Origin: Candidatus Binatia bacterium
Lineage (GTDB): Bacteria; Desulfobacterota; Binatia; UBA1149; CAITLU01
NCBI GenBank assembly: GCA_036493895.1
Contig: DASXOZ010000048.1
Coordinates: forward strand, 62,001-126,000
DNA length: 64,000 nucleotides
Reading direction: 5' to 3'
Below are positions 22,815-31,089 of the stretch, piece by piece (position 1 is the first letter of the stretch; every line of letters begins with the position of its first letter). Both the position numbers and the translations under genes were made by a program. A model generated the notes under the pieces. The model had not been told where the DNA came from, did not search any database, and worked only from the letters and a program-made list of their open reading frames with translations.

Positions 22815-23272
22815 GCAATCAGCCGCCGTCGCCGGCGGCCCCCCGTACCTCCCCGTCCGTGAGCCAGTCAGATTTCGAGCGGGCGCCGGGGAACCGTGGA
22901 TGTTGTCCGAACGATTCCCGCGGCGCCCGCGTCGGTCCCGCACTTGGTACTGAGTCCAAGCAGCCTGCCCTGGGCGACCGGCTCGCCCGTCGTCCCCATC
23001 ATCCCAGCCGGCCCTTCTCCCCAAGGAAGGTTGCCGCCATCACAGCAATCGGGGTGCCACTCGAAGCGGCGAGGCAAGCCCCCGGATATTCACGCAATTC
23101 TATGAGGGGTGGGGAATCCCTGCCGCACCCCGGCACTTCCGCATGCGGGATCCGATCCACCGACTGCGGCAATCTCCCCGCATACATGGATGTAATGGGG
23201 TCAGGCACCAGAGGAATGGGGTCAGGCACCAGCGGCAGGCACCAGCGAGAACCACCACCAGCGCGAGCTGAT
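22815..23272. other. intergenic region with short direct repeats
   Basis: A 458-base stretch between the sensor kinase start and the Gly-rich protein stop. It should hold the promoter of the kinase gene. Its right end carries direct copies of a GGGGTCAGGCACCAG-type sequence, listed separately. No coding region with a convincing start and codon pattern is seen. Confidence 0.4.
23194..23245. repeat. direct repeat containing ATGGGGTCAGGCACCAG
   Basis: An 18-base unit occurs at 23194-23211 and again at 23215-23232 (21-base period), followed by a partial third copy (CAGGCACCAG, 23236-23245). A similar GGTGCCTGACCCC word is, from memory, common in intergenic REP-like elements of several proteobacteria; I could not check that. 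No REP-associated transposase is in the window. Confidence 0.7.
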
Positions 23273-23593
23273 TCAGCGCGGCCGCACCGGCTGAACGCCG
23301 ATGTTGGTCCCTCGCATCGAGCCGAGGCCGCCGGGGCCGGGCTGGCCGATACTGCCGGCGCCGTAGGAGCCGAGGCCCGTGCCCTGCATCGACCCGAGGC
23401 CGCCGACGCCGTTGTCGTTCAGGCCCGGACGCCCGAATCTACGATCCAGGTTCGTATCGGCCTGGATCGAGCTGTCGTTCAGCCCCGAATCCATGCCGTG
23501 AAGGCCGGGCTGCAGACCCGAGTTCTGCGCCAGCGCCGCCGACGCAACGAGAAGTGAAGACGCAACCATCATTGCCAGCGCAATCTTACGCAT
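23273..23593 (-). CDS. small secreted Gly-rich protein
   Basis: A 106-residue protein with a clear signal peptide (MRKIALAMMVASSLLVASAALA, cleavage near residue 22). The mature part is rich in Gly, Asn and Ser and contains a near-repeat of GLGSM-x-GT (GGLGSMQGTGLG and GGLGSMRGTNIG). AAGGAGG lies 9 bases upstream of the ATG at 23593, which fixes the start; the longer open frame to 23710 has no signal peptide at its N-terminus. No Cys and no known domain are seen. A periplasmic or surface role is likely but the function is unknown. Confidence 0.7.
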   Translation of the reverse strand: MRKIALAMMVASSLLVASAALAQNSGLQPGLHGMDSGLNDSSIQADTNLDRRFGRPGLNDNGVGGLGSMQGTGLGSYGAGSIGQPGPGGLGSMRGTNIGVQPVRPR

Positions 23594-23706
23594 CCCAGCC
23601 GTCCTCCTTCCAATGCAGACGAGTGTGACCCAGGCTGGATTCGCTTGCACGTTTTTTCGCGTGCCCCCTTTGAGGGGCGTCCCCGGGCGCATCCACCCGG
23701 AAGTCC

Positions 23707-23760
23707 CCACTCCGAGGACACCACTGCGAGGTCACCACTCCGAAGTCACCACTTCGCGTA
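23707..23760. repeat. 14-bp tandem repeat spanning the DUF2804 stop codon
   Basis: Four imperfect 14-base units begin with CCAC at 23707, 23721, 23735 and 23749. The last unit encodes the final residues of the DUF2804 protein and the adjacent one contains its stop, so the array looks like outward duplication of the gene end. Confidence 0.75.
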
Positions 23761-24774
23761 ATGCTTCTCCGCATACCCGAGAAGCCCGACGACGCGCACC
23801 GGTTCTCCGGTCCCGGTCACCAGCGTGCCGTGGTAGCGCCCGAAGAGCTGGTGGAAATTGCTCGCGACGACGAAGGCCTGGATCTTTTCGACGTGGGAGC
23901 CTTCGGGGTTGAACACGAGATCGAGGCGACCTTCGCTGTCCCGAAGCTGCCAGCTCTGCATCAGGTCGTGGCGGTCGAACTGGAACGAAACGTGGCCGAG
24001 GCGGTGCAGCACACCGTCGATCCAGAAACAGTTCTCGCCAAACCCCGTCTCGTTGACGCCACTCGACACGTTGAGCCCGACAATGCGCTCATCCTCGAGG
24101 CGGCCGGCCAGGCAGCCCCAGTTCCAGAACGTCTCGCGCCTCATGTAGCCGGCGCTCCAGTCGTTGTGGCCGAGCATTCCCGCTTCGGCCAGGTCAATGG
24201 TGCGCCCGTCCCACCGGATCGTGCCGCTGACGCGGGAGCCGGCCGTCTTGCGCGCGAATACGAAGCCGGTGGCGCCGGCCGGCGTGCAGATGCGCATCGG
24301 CTGCACGAGCGGCTCCTGCTCGTCGAATACCGCGTCGATCTCGACGCCGCCTGCCAGTCGCACCCACAGCTGGCGCTGCTGCGGATCGCGAGTGGCGGTC
24401 ATCGCGAAGCGGGACTCGCCGCTGCGAAAAGTCGCGCTGCCGTCTTCGGGCCTCTGGTCGAAATGAGTGCCGAATGCCAGCGGCGTGCGCAGGCTGTACT
24501 CCGCGTAGCGCCGCGTCATCGGCTCATAGAAATAGACGAACACCTGTCCGACGTAGCGCACGTCCACCAGCGCGCAACCGAACACCAGCGACTCGCACAT
24601 GCCGCCGAGAAACTGGAACTGCTTGAATCCGAAGTGCCGCGCCAGCAGCGTGCGCCGGTGATCCATCGGCGAGCGAAGGTCGTAGTCGCGGAAGTTCACC
24701 TCGGAGACGGCGTCGGTGAAGATACCGAAGCGCGGCTGGCCGTCGCGCTGGATCAGTCTTCCGCCGCTCTTCAC
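23746..24774 (-). CDS. DUF2804 family protein
   Basis: A 342-residue protein of the DUF2804 family, recognised by FGIFTDAVSEVNFRDYDLRSPM at the start, GHNDWSAGYMRRETFWNWG in the centre and NFHQLFGRYHGTLV near the end; the length fits the family. No catalytic role is established for these proteins. The GTG at 24774 is chosen because AAAGGAGG lies 5 bases upstream; an ATG at 24792 lies on the other side of that box and would bury it in the coding region. No signal peptide is seen. The distal end merges into a tandem repeat. Confidence 0.85.
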   Translation of the reverse strand: MKSGGRLIQRDGQPRFGIFTDAVSEVNFRDYDLRSPMDHRRTLLARHFGFKQFQFLGGMCESLVFGCALVDVRYVGQVFVYFYEPMTRRYAEYSLRTPLAFGTHFDQRPEDGSATFRSGESRFAMTATRDPQQRQLWVRLAGGVEIDAVFDEQEPLVQPMRICTPAGATGFVFARKTAGSRVSGTIRWDGRTIDLAEAGMLGHNDWSAGYMRRETFWNWGCLAGRLEDERIVGLNVSSGVNETGFGENCFWIDGVLHRLGHVSFQFDRHDLMQSWQLRDSEGRLDLVFNPEGSHVEKIQAFVVASNFHQLFGRYHGTLVTGTGEPVRVVGLLGYAEKHYAKW

Positions 24775-24965
24775 CGGTTCCTCCTTTCGCATGCTCCGAT
24801 CGTCATCGCACGGCATCCGCGATCGCCCACGATTGCGGCGGAGCGCGCGAGATGCCACCGTCACCACGGTCGCCGGACCATTATCCGAAAGATGCCGGGC
24901 GTACCCAAACACCGCGCCGGTGCGGAAGAGACAAACCGGCGACCGAAGTGACGGAGATCATCGCA

Positions 24966-25304
24966 ATGCCGAAGAATGCGCTTACGGTCTCGCTTCTTGC
25001 GATCCTGCTGGTCGGCGCGGCCGGTGCCCGCGGCGCCGTGGCGGTCGAAGAACAGGCCACTGCCCAGGACGTCGAGCAGGCGCGCCGCTGCGCCTCCGAG
25101 ACGCGCGCCGCGAGCCACGCCTTCGACGACGTGCGCGACAGCGTCCGCGCCGGCGACAATACGCGTGCGAAGAGCCAGCTCGACCAGGCCGAGGATTTCC
25201 TCGGCAGCGCGCGCTCGGCCTGCCGCTACGACGCAGACGTCATGGCCCAGCTCGAGCTGCTGTCGGGAGAAGCCAGCGGGCTTCGCCGCGCGCTGTCGCG
25301 CTAG
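24966..25304 (+). CDS. small secreted helical protein, function unknown
   Basis: A 112-residue protein with an N-terminal signal (MPKNALTVSLLAILLVGAAGARG) and a mature domain predicted as two or three helices with two Cys (RRCASE and SACRYD) that could form one disulfide. A CGGAG box lies upstream of the ATG. It diverges from the DUF2804 gene and converges on the methyltransferase-like gene. No family is recognised. Confidence 0.6.
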   Translation: MPKNALTVSLLAILLVGAAGARGAVAVEEQATAQDVEQARRCASETRAASHAFDDVRDSVRAGDNTRAKSQLDQAEDFLGSARSACRYDADVMAQLELLSGEASGLRRALSR

Positions 25305-25348
25305 CGCCGCGCACTGGCGAGAGAAGGCCGCGTCCCGGCGCGTCAGCG

Positions 25349-25382
25349 CCGCGCAATCTCGCAAAGGCCGCGCGCAATCTCG
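25349..25382. repeat. 21-bp-period direct repeat between convergent gene ends
   Basis: The 13-base word CGCGCAATCTCGC occurs at 25349-25361 and 25370-25382. It lies in the 101-base gap between two convergent stops (25304 and 25406). Confidence 0.65.
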
Positions 25383-25405
25383 CGGGAACCCGCTGCCCCC
25401 CGGGA

Positions 25406-26209
25406 CTACGGCTTCTCGAACACGAGCAGCAAACGGTCCATCGATCGCCGCGCCGCTTCGGCGCCGCACGCCGAAGCCGACGAGGCGTCGCCCTTGTCGC
25501 GCAGCTCGCTGCCCGAAGAGACGAAGCGAAAGCCGGCCGACTCGAGCTCCTTTCGCACCAGCGCCTCCGGCACGCGGCACAGTGCCGCGGCCGACGCGGG
25601 GTCGGCATCGTCGCCTGCGCGTGCATCGACGATCACTAGGCGACCGCCCGGCTTGAGCGTCGCGAACAGATCGTGGTTCATCGCGCTGCGGTCGATGCCG
25701 CGGCGCACGGCGTCCGCGTACGCGTAACGGCTGAAGATCAGGTCGAGGTCGAGCACATAGCCGGGGAACGGCGACGAAAGCGGCTGATCGAGTCGCGCGA
25801 TGTTCGCGGCCGAAGGATCCTCGAGCCTTTTGGTCCACGCCGCGCCGGTCGCGGCATCGATCGAAGCCGGATCGTTGTTCGCCCACACGCGGCCGTACTG
25901 GTAGACCGCCGCGACCAGGAGCTGGACAAGGTAGCCGTCGCCGGCGAGCACGTCGCCGACGCGCGTGTCGCGCCGGATTCCCGATGCCCTCAGGATCGCG
26001 TCGGCTTTCTCGACGCCGTCGCGGGCATGGTCGGCTGCCGGACGGAATTCGGCGTCGAACGCTGCCGCGACGTTGTCCTTCGGCAGCGCGGTCAGCTTCT
26101 TGATCGTTGCCGCCTGGTTCGGTGTGAGGAAGTCGTCGTCCGCCAGGCCGGCGCCTGCGGTAAGGACGGCCACTACAATCAGAATCGGGAACGCTGCGAG
26201 CCGGAACAT
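25406..26209 (-). CDS. exported SAM-methyltransferase-like protein (COG4798 type)
   Basis: A 267-residue protein with a signal peptide (MFRLAAFPILIVVAVLTAGAGLA). The mature part resembles the predicted exported methyltransferases grouped as COG4798: RVGDVLAGDGYLVQLLVAAV at the glycine-rich motif I position, LDLDLIFSRYAY, and LFATLKPGGRLVIVDARAGDD at motif post-I/III. Motif I has DVLAGDGY instead of the usual DxGxGxG. SAM is not normally present in the periplasm, so the export signal on such a fold is a known puzzle of the group. The ATG at 26209 gives the signal peptide; upstream codons are Arg-rich. The substrate is unknown. Confidence 0.75.
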   Translation of the reverse strand: MFRLAAFPILIVVAVLTAGAGLADDDFLTPNQAATIKKLTALPKDNVAAAFDAEFRPAADHARDGVEKADAILRASGIRRDTRVGDVLAGDGYLVQLLVAAVYQYGRVWANNDPASIDAATGAAWTKRLEDPSAANIARLDQPLSSPFPGYVLDLDLIFSRYAYADAVRRGIDRSAMNHDLFATLKPGGRLVIVDARAGDDADPASAAALCRVPEALVRKELESAGFRFVSSGSELRDKGDASSASACGAEAARRSMDRLLLVFEKP

Positions 26210-26433
26210 CCGATGTCTATACCGACGCCCGTCGTTCGACGCGAGGCTCGGACGTCTGCGCAAGCCCCGCGCCACTGCCGCACGGTGGCGGGGGGTGCGT
26301 CCGAAAGCCCCGCGCCGTCACCGCACGACGGAGGATGCGTCCGAAGGGTACCTTGCATCATCCGCAGATGCGCAAGCACCGCTGCTGCGATAGAAGCCGC
26401 GCGGGTTCCGGCCTGGCGCCGGCGCCTTGCCAC

Positions 26434-27342
26434 ATGAACCACGAGGAGCGCGGATTCTGGTACGGTCTCGGCGCCTACACTGCGTGGGGCCTGCTGCCGC
26501 TGTACTGGAAACTGCTGGCAGGCGTGCCGGTGCTGCAGGTCATTCCGCATCGCATCGTCTGGTCCACTGCGCTGCTGGTCGTCTACATCGGTTCGCGTGG
26601 ACAACTGTCGGCGCTTCGAGAAGCGCTGTCGAGGCCGGGGGTGCTTGCCACGTACGCCATGGCGGCTGCGCTGATCGCGATCAACTGGACCGTGTTCATC
26701 TGGGCAGTCAGTGCGGGCTACGTCGTCGACGTCAGCCTCGGGTACTTCGTCAATCCGCTGCTGAGCATGCTGATCGGCGTCATCGTTCTCGGCGAAACGC
26801 TGAGGCCGTGGCAGTGGATGGCCGTCGCGCTGGCCGCGGCGGGCGTGCTCCAGCTCACGATCGCGCTCGGCTCTTTCCCGTCGGTATCGTTGGTGCTGGC
26901 CGCGAGCTTCGCGCTTTACGGCTTCGTCAAGAAGCGCGCTCCGCTCGGCGCGGTGCACGGGCTCGCGGTCGAAACCGGACTGCTCGCGGTTCCGGCCTTG
27001 TTCGTGCTCGCATGGAGCGAAGTGCACGGCGACGCCGCGTTCCTGCACGACCTCGATGCAGGTGGCCATCTGTCGCTGCTGCTCGTTGGAGCCGGTGCGG
27101 TGACGACGGCGCCGCTGCTGATGTTCGCGTCGGCGGCGCGCAGCATCCCACTGGTGTGGATCGGCATCCTGCAGTACGTCGCGCCGACGTTGCAGCTGCT
27201 GATCGGTGTGTTCGTCTTCGGCGAGCCATTCTCGCACGAGCGCCTGGCGGGTTTCGCGCTGGTGTGGGCGGCGCTGGTAGTGTTCGCGGTCGAGGCCGTG
27301 ATTGCGCACCGGTCAGCGTCCGTCGTCCCTCCGCCGGAATGA
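26434..27342 (+). CDS. rarD: EamA/RarD family transporter
   Basis: A 302-residue integral membrane protein with about ten helices. The N-terminal GFWYGLGAYTAWGLLPLYWKLL, HRIVWS, NWTVFIWAV, VDVSLGYFVNPLL and the C-terminal WIGILQYVAPTLQLLIGVFVFGEPF are textbook RarD signatures. RarD belongs to the drug/metabolite transporter superfamily; its natural substrate has not been settled. The ATG at 26434 gives MNHEERGFWYG, a typical start. It diverges from the methyltransferase-like gene and is followed by a long gene-free region. Confidence 0.93.
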   Translation: MNHEERGFWYGLGAYTAWGLLPLYWKLLAGVPVLQVIPHRIVWSTALLVVYIGSRGQLSALREALSRPGVLATYAMAAALIAINWTVFIWAVSAGYVVDVSLGYFVNPLLSMLIGVIVLGETLRPWQWMAVALAAAGVLQLTIALGSFPSVSLVLAASFALYGFVKKRAPLGAVHGLAVETGLLAVPALFVLAWSEVHGDAAFLHDLDAGGHLSLLLVGAGAVTTAPLLMFASAARSIPLVWIGILQYVAPTLQLLIGVFVFGEPFSHERLAGFALVWAALVVFAVEAVIAHRSASVVPPPE

Positions 27343-28096
27343 ACCCCGGGCTGACTCCCGCTCCAGAATCCGAGCCCTGCTGGGCTCGCAACCAACGCCC
27401 CGCCGCTCGAGCGCATGCCGACGCCATCCAGTGGGCACGGATGCACCTCCTCCTCGGCCTGCCTCGTGACCTTCTCGTTCCGGCCGACCAGACTGGCGGG
27501 CAGGTCGGCTCTGCACAGGCCCCGCCGGCCGCCAGGTGAGACAGATCTCTCGGCCATCCGCACACGTCACCTCCGCCCGCTCCCGTGGTCGTGAAGCGGA
27601 ACGGAAGCTCGACCATTAGCACTCGGAAACAATGGTGAATGTGCGGGGCGGGCGAGGGCTTACCCCCGTCCGCAAGATGCCCGGGTCCGGTGCCGCACGT
27701 GCCGTCTCGGCCCCGGCGCCCCGTGTGGCCGGGGTCCCAGCGGCGCGGCGCCTGTGATGCGGTTCTCGTCGGGAATCGGCACCGGAATGCTGTGAAACAG
27801 CCTGTTTTTTCGCCGTCCGCGCCGATTCCCTGAGAGAGCAAACAGTTTTTCGGCCGTCTCGATCGGGCCGGGGCCGTATTGCGGATTACGAAAAGTTCAC
27901 GACCGGCACCCCCTGTTCGGCGTTTTTATGCATCGTCGGTGCGTGACTCGCAGCCGTACTAAGGTAAACTCTCCGACTTGTAAGGCGATGGGTTCCAGGG
28001 CGCAGCCCTGCGCAGGGTGAGCCCTGTCGGTCCAGTGCCCACCGGCACCCACGTCCGCCGGGCGTTGAAGAGACAAGCTCAAAGGAGAGAGTTCCA
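27343..28096. other. long intergenic region upstream of the outer-membrane barrel gene
   Basis: This 754-base stretch has no supported gene. Its right half has T-rich patches at about 27804-27810 and 27844-27849, AT-richer sequence at 27890-27990 likely to contain the barrel gene promoter, and a perfect palindrome CCCTGCGCAGGG at 28006-28017. The left half has several GC-rich hairpins without a T-tract. A long 5' leader or a small RNA is possible; no known riboswitch consensus is recognised. Confidence 0.4.
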
Positions 28097-28828
28097 ATGA
28101 AGATGAAGTCAATGAGTTCGTGGTTCTGCGCCGTCGCGATCTTCGGTACCGCATCGGTCGCCATGGCCGGCGCATACGGAGAAGCCGAGCAGGCCGAGGA
28201 ACAGCCGCGCCCGGCGCCGGCAGTGGCCGAAGTCGCCCAGTCGCAGGAGTTCGCGCCGTTCGCCTACCTCGCAGTGGGTGGACTCTACGGACAGGAGTTC
28301 TTCTTCGGCGACGCGCGTCAGATCAACCAGACGTACGGATGGGGCGTCAACGGCCGCGTCGGCTATCGGTTCATGCCGATGCTGGCAGCGGAGCTGCTGT
28401 TCGAAGACACGATCGAGTACGACGCGGATGCGGGCAGGGTCGATCCCTCGATCTCTCACCCGGGTCTGCGCACGGCCAACATCGACCGTTCGACGTGGCT
28501 TCTGGAGCCGAACCTCAAGTTCTTCCCGATCCAGGGTTTCTGTGAGCCGTTCCTTTCGCTCGGCGGCGGTCTGTTCCACGCCAACAACGGCCACAACAAC
28601 CAGGTGGAGTTCAATCCGGCTGGTCACCAGAATCCGACGAACCTCCAGAACGGCGGTGTGAACGACGGCTACGGCTTCGCGTTCCGCTTCGGTCTCGGTG
28701 CGGATTTCTACGCGACCGAGCACATCTTCATCGAGCCGGAAGTCGCCTACAACCTGCCGGTGACGTCGAACACCGACAATTACCGCAACCTGTCGGTCTC
28801 GCTCGGCATCGGCTACGCGTTCAACTGA
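28097..28828 (+). CDS. outer-membrane beta-barrel protein (OmpA/OmpX-like)
   Basis: A 243-residue protein with a signal peptide ending near AMAGA (residues 22-26), an acidic/Pro linker to about residue 48, and a barrel from FAPFAYLAVGGLYGQEF to the C-terminal LSVSLGIGYAFN. The terminal Phe-Asn with alternating hydrophobic residues is the usual barrel insertion signal. A glycine-rich strand pattern and a loop with HNNQVEF are visible. Structural or adhesion roles are typical of the fold. AAAGGAGA lies before the ATG, and a strong terminator follows, so it is monocistronic and probably highly expressed. Confidence 0.85.
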   Translation: MKMKSMSSWFCAVAIFGTASVAMAGAYGEAEQAEEQPRPAPAVAEVAQSQEFAPFAYLAVGGLYGQEFFFGDARQINQTYGWGVNGRVGYRFMPMLAAELLFEDTIEYDADAGRVDPSISHPGLRTANIDRSTWLLEPNLKFFPIQGFCEPFLSLGGGLFHANNGHNNQVEFNPAGHQNPTNLQNGGVNDGYGFAFRFGLGADFYATEHIFIEPEVAYNLPVTSNTDNYRNLSVSLGIGYAFN

Positions 28829-28871
28829 ACGCGGCGCTGACGTCGGAAAGACCGGACAGATACGCAAATTG

Positions 28872-28912
28872 CAGGGCCGGTCCGTGGCAACACGGATCGG
28901 CCCTGTTTTTTT
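28872..28912 (+). terminator. Rho-independent terminator of the barrel gene
   Basis: A 15-bp stem (28872-28886 with 28891-28905, one G-U pair) with a GCAA tetraloop is followed by seven T residues. The stem ends close to the convergent glycosylase gene stop at 28919. Confidence 0.92.
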
Positions 28913-28918
28913 GTGCCG

Positions 28919-29683
28919 TCAGCGCGCGCCGCGGGCTTTCCCAGGCATGGCGGCGGGCGCAAGCACGATGCCGAGCGCCTCGAGACTGCGTTCGGCAGCT
29001 TCGGCCCAGCCTCGGTTGGCGGCCGGACTGGCGGGGCTTGGATGCGGCAGACTGCCGGTCGCAATACCGCGACTCTTCGCAAGCGGTGCGACGCGTGCGG
29101 CGGCAAAGCCGCCGATGCCGATGAGCCAGCTCGGCTCGAGCGCGTCGACATACTCGGCCAGCGCCGCGTCGCACGCCTCGAACAGCGGTGCGCGCTCGGC
29201 GGCCGCGAGCTTGTCGGGAGTGAGGTTGCGTCCGCTTTCTTCGACGAAGGCGAGCGGACAGTAGTTGAGCACCACGAAGCGTTCGAAGAACCGCTCGGGC
29301 GCGCCGAAACGGTCGCGCGCCCATCCCCACAGACGCTGGCCGCTGACCTCGCTGCGAGTGCAAGCGAATCCGTCGACCGGACGCTTCGGATGAACCCTCG
29401 GCGGCTTTTCGATCACGACGTCGATGCCCATCCAGTCGCGCACCATGCCGACATGCCCGAACGGCACGCCGGTCTGCACCATGCCGAAAGGTCCCGGGTT
29501 CATGCCGACCATCACGACGGGCTTGGGTCCGCTGCCGTAGCGCTCGATGTAGGCGGCGAATCCCGCGCGCGCATAAATGAGCGGATTGTAGACGCAGGCC
29601 ACGGCTTGCCCGCGGCGCATCGCATCGCAGCGCCGCGCCAGGGCATCGGCTGCCGCCAGGATCCTTGCTTGCGCACTCGTCAC
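28919..29683 (-). CDS. SMUG-type uracil-DNA glycosylase
   Basis: A 254-residue DNA glycosylase of the SMUG branch of the uracil-DNA glycosylase superfamily. Motif 1 is GMNPGPFGMVQTGVPFG, nearly identical to SMUG1, and motif 2 is HPSPASPAANRGW, matching HPSPRNPxANKGW. It should remove uracil and oxidised pyrimidines from DNA in base-excision repair. The N-terminal start is uncertain: the GTG at 29683 (VTSAQARIL) is preferred, but an in-frame GTG at 29788 would add 35 residues of atypical sequence. The C-terminal tail is Ala/Lys/Arg-rich. It diverges from the acyl-CoA dehydrogenase operon. Confidence 0.9.
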   Translation of the reverse strand: MTSAQARILAAADALARRCDAMRRGQAVACVYNPLIYARAGFAAYIERYGSGPKPVVMVGMNPGPFGMVQTGVPFGHVGMVRDWMGIDVVIEKPPRVHPKRPVDGFACTRSEVSGQRLWGWARDRFGAPERFFERFVVLNYCPLAFVEESGRNLTPDKLAAAERAPLFEACDAALAEYVDALEPSWLIGIGGFAAARVAPLAKSRGIATGSLPHPSPASPAANRGWAEAAERSLEALGIVLAPAAMPGKARGAR

Positions 29684-29823
29684 TGCGGCTGCATCCGCCG
29701 CGCAGTATGCAGCGCGCCGGCAGCCGGCACCATGAGTGGCGTGTTCCCGCAGCGACGAGCGCGGCACGTCCGCCGGGCCGGCCGGCACTTGCCGCGAGGC
29801 TTTCCCTCGGATAGCAGCGCCGC

Positions 29824-31041
29824 ATGGACCTGAGCTACAACGCCGAATACCAGGCGTTTCGCACCGAGGTACGAGCGTTCCTCGACGGCCACTGGAGCGA
29901 CGGCGACCGCGCCGCGCACGGCGGCAGCGAAGTGCTGATCGGGCGCATCACCCGGCCCGAGCCGCGCGTCACCGAGTTCCGCATGCGCGCGATCGAAGCG
30001 GGCTATCTCTATCGCAACATTCCTCGCCAGTGGGGAGGAGGAGAGCAGCCGTTCGATCCGCTGCGCTCGGCGATCATCCGCGAAGAGTTCAAGCGCGCCC
30101 GCGCACCGCGCGAAATGGTGGGCCAGGGGCCGTCGATGCTCGTGTTCACGCTGCTCGAGCACGGCACCGAAGAACAGAAGAAACGTTTCATCCGAAGCAC
30201 GCTGCTCGGCGAGGTGCTGTGGTGCCAGGGCTACTCCGAGCCCGGTGCCGGCAGCGACCTGGCGTCGCTTCGCACCCGCGCCGAGCTCGACGGCGACCAG
30301 TGGGTCATCAACGGCCAGAAGATCTGGACTTCCAATGCGCAGGAAGCCGACTGGATGTTCGCGCTGGTGCGCAGCGAGCCCGATGCGCCCAAGCACGACG
30401 GCATCAGCTACCTGTTGATCGACATGAAGACGCCGGGCATCACCGTCCGGCCGCTGCGGCAGATGACGGGCGAGTCCGATTTCAACGAAGTGTTCTTCGA
30501 CAACGCGCGCGTGCCGCGCAGCGCGATCGTCGGCGACAGGGGCAAGGGCTGGATCGTCAGCCGCTCGACGCTCAAGTACGAAAGGGCGCTCATCGGTGAC
30601 ACCGACATCAACCGGCGAACGCTCGACGGGCTCGTCATGCTCGCGCGCGCGATCGACCGGCGCGGTCGCCCGGCCATCGAGGATCCGGTGCTTCGCGGGC
30701 GCCTCGTCGAGGTCGAGACCAAGCTGATTGCGGCCGAGCTGCACTCGATGAGGCTGTTGACGATGCAGTCGCGCGGCGAGGAACCCGGATTGCCCGGCAT
30801 GGTCCCGAAGCTCTACACGACGCAGCTTTCCTACGAGATGGCGCGCCTTGCGATGGACATTTCCGGCGACGGCGCGGCGCTGGCGCCCGGAGAACCGGAA
30901 GCGCCGGCGATGGGCATGTTCGTGCACGCCTATCTCTGGTCCCTCGGCATCCTGATCGCCGGCGGCACCGCCAACATCCAGCGCAACATCATCGCCGAGC
31001 GCGGCCTCGGCCTTCCGCGCGACGCTTCGCAGAAACGCTGA
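29824..31041 (+). CDS. acyl-CoA dehydrogenase, catalytic-type subunit
   Basis: A 405-residue flavoprotein with the conserved GYSEPGAGSDLASLRTRA and WVINGQKIWTSNAQEADWM motifs and the C-terminal IAGGTANIQRNIIAERGLGLPR box. The MCAD-position Glu is Gly (AGGT), but Glu253 in LKYERALIG sits where isovaleryl-CoA-type enzymes keep the catalytic base. FAD-dependent alpha,beta-dehydrogenation of an acyl-CoA is expected. A second, shorter dehydrogenase gene follows after 48 bases. Such pairs often form alpha2beta2 heterotetramers, as with mycobacterial FadE28/FadE29 on steroid side chains, so this is likely the catalytic half. Confidence 0.9.
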   Translation: MDLSYNAEYQAFRTEVRAFLDGHWSDGDRAAHGGSEVLIGRITRPEPRVTEFRMRAIEAGYLYRNIPRQWGGGEQPFDPLRSAIIREEFKRARAPREMVGQGPSMLVFTLLEHGTEEQKKRFIRSTLLGEVLWCQGYSEPGAGSDLASLRTRAELDGDQWVINGQKIWTSNAQEADWMFALVRSEPDAPKHDGISYLLIDMKTPGITVRPLRQMTGESDFNEVFFDNARVPRSAIVGDRGKGWIVSRSTLKYERALIGDTDINRRTLDGLVMLARAIDRRGRPAIEDPVLRGRLVEVETKLIAAELHSMRLLTMQSRGEEPGLPGMVPKLYTTQLSYEMARLAMDISGDGAALAPGEPEAPAMGMFVHAYLWSLGILIAGGTANIQRNIIAERGLGLPRDASQKR

Positions 31042-31089
31042 AGGCTCCGCGCGGCGGCAAGCGGCAGCGCACGCAGGGAAAAACACGTC

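Noticed and set aside
27343..28096. A known riboswitch upstream of the barrel gene
   Set aside because: No cobalamin, TPP, c-di-GMP or SAM consensus could be recognised, and the barrel protein has no matching ligand role.
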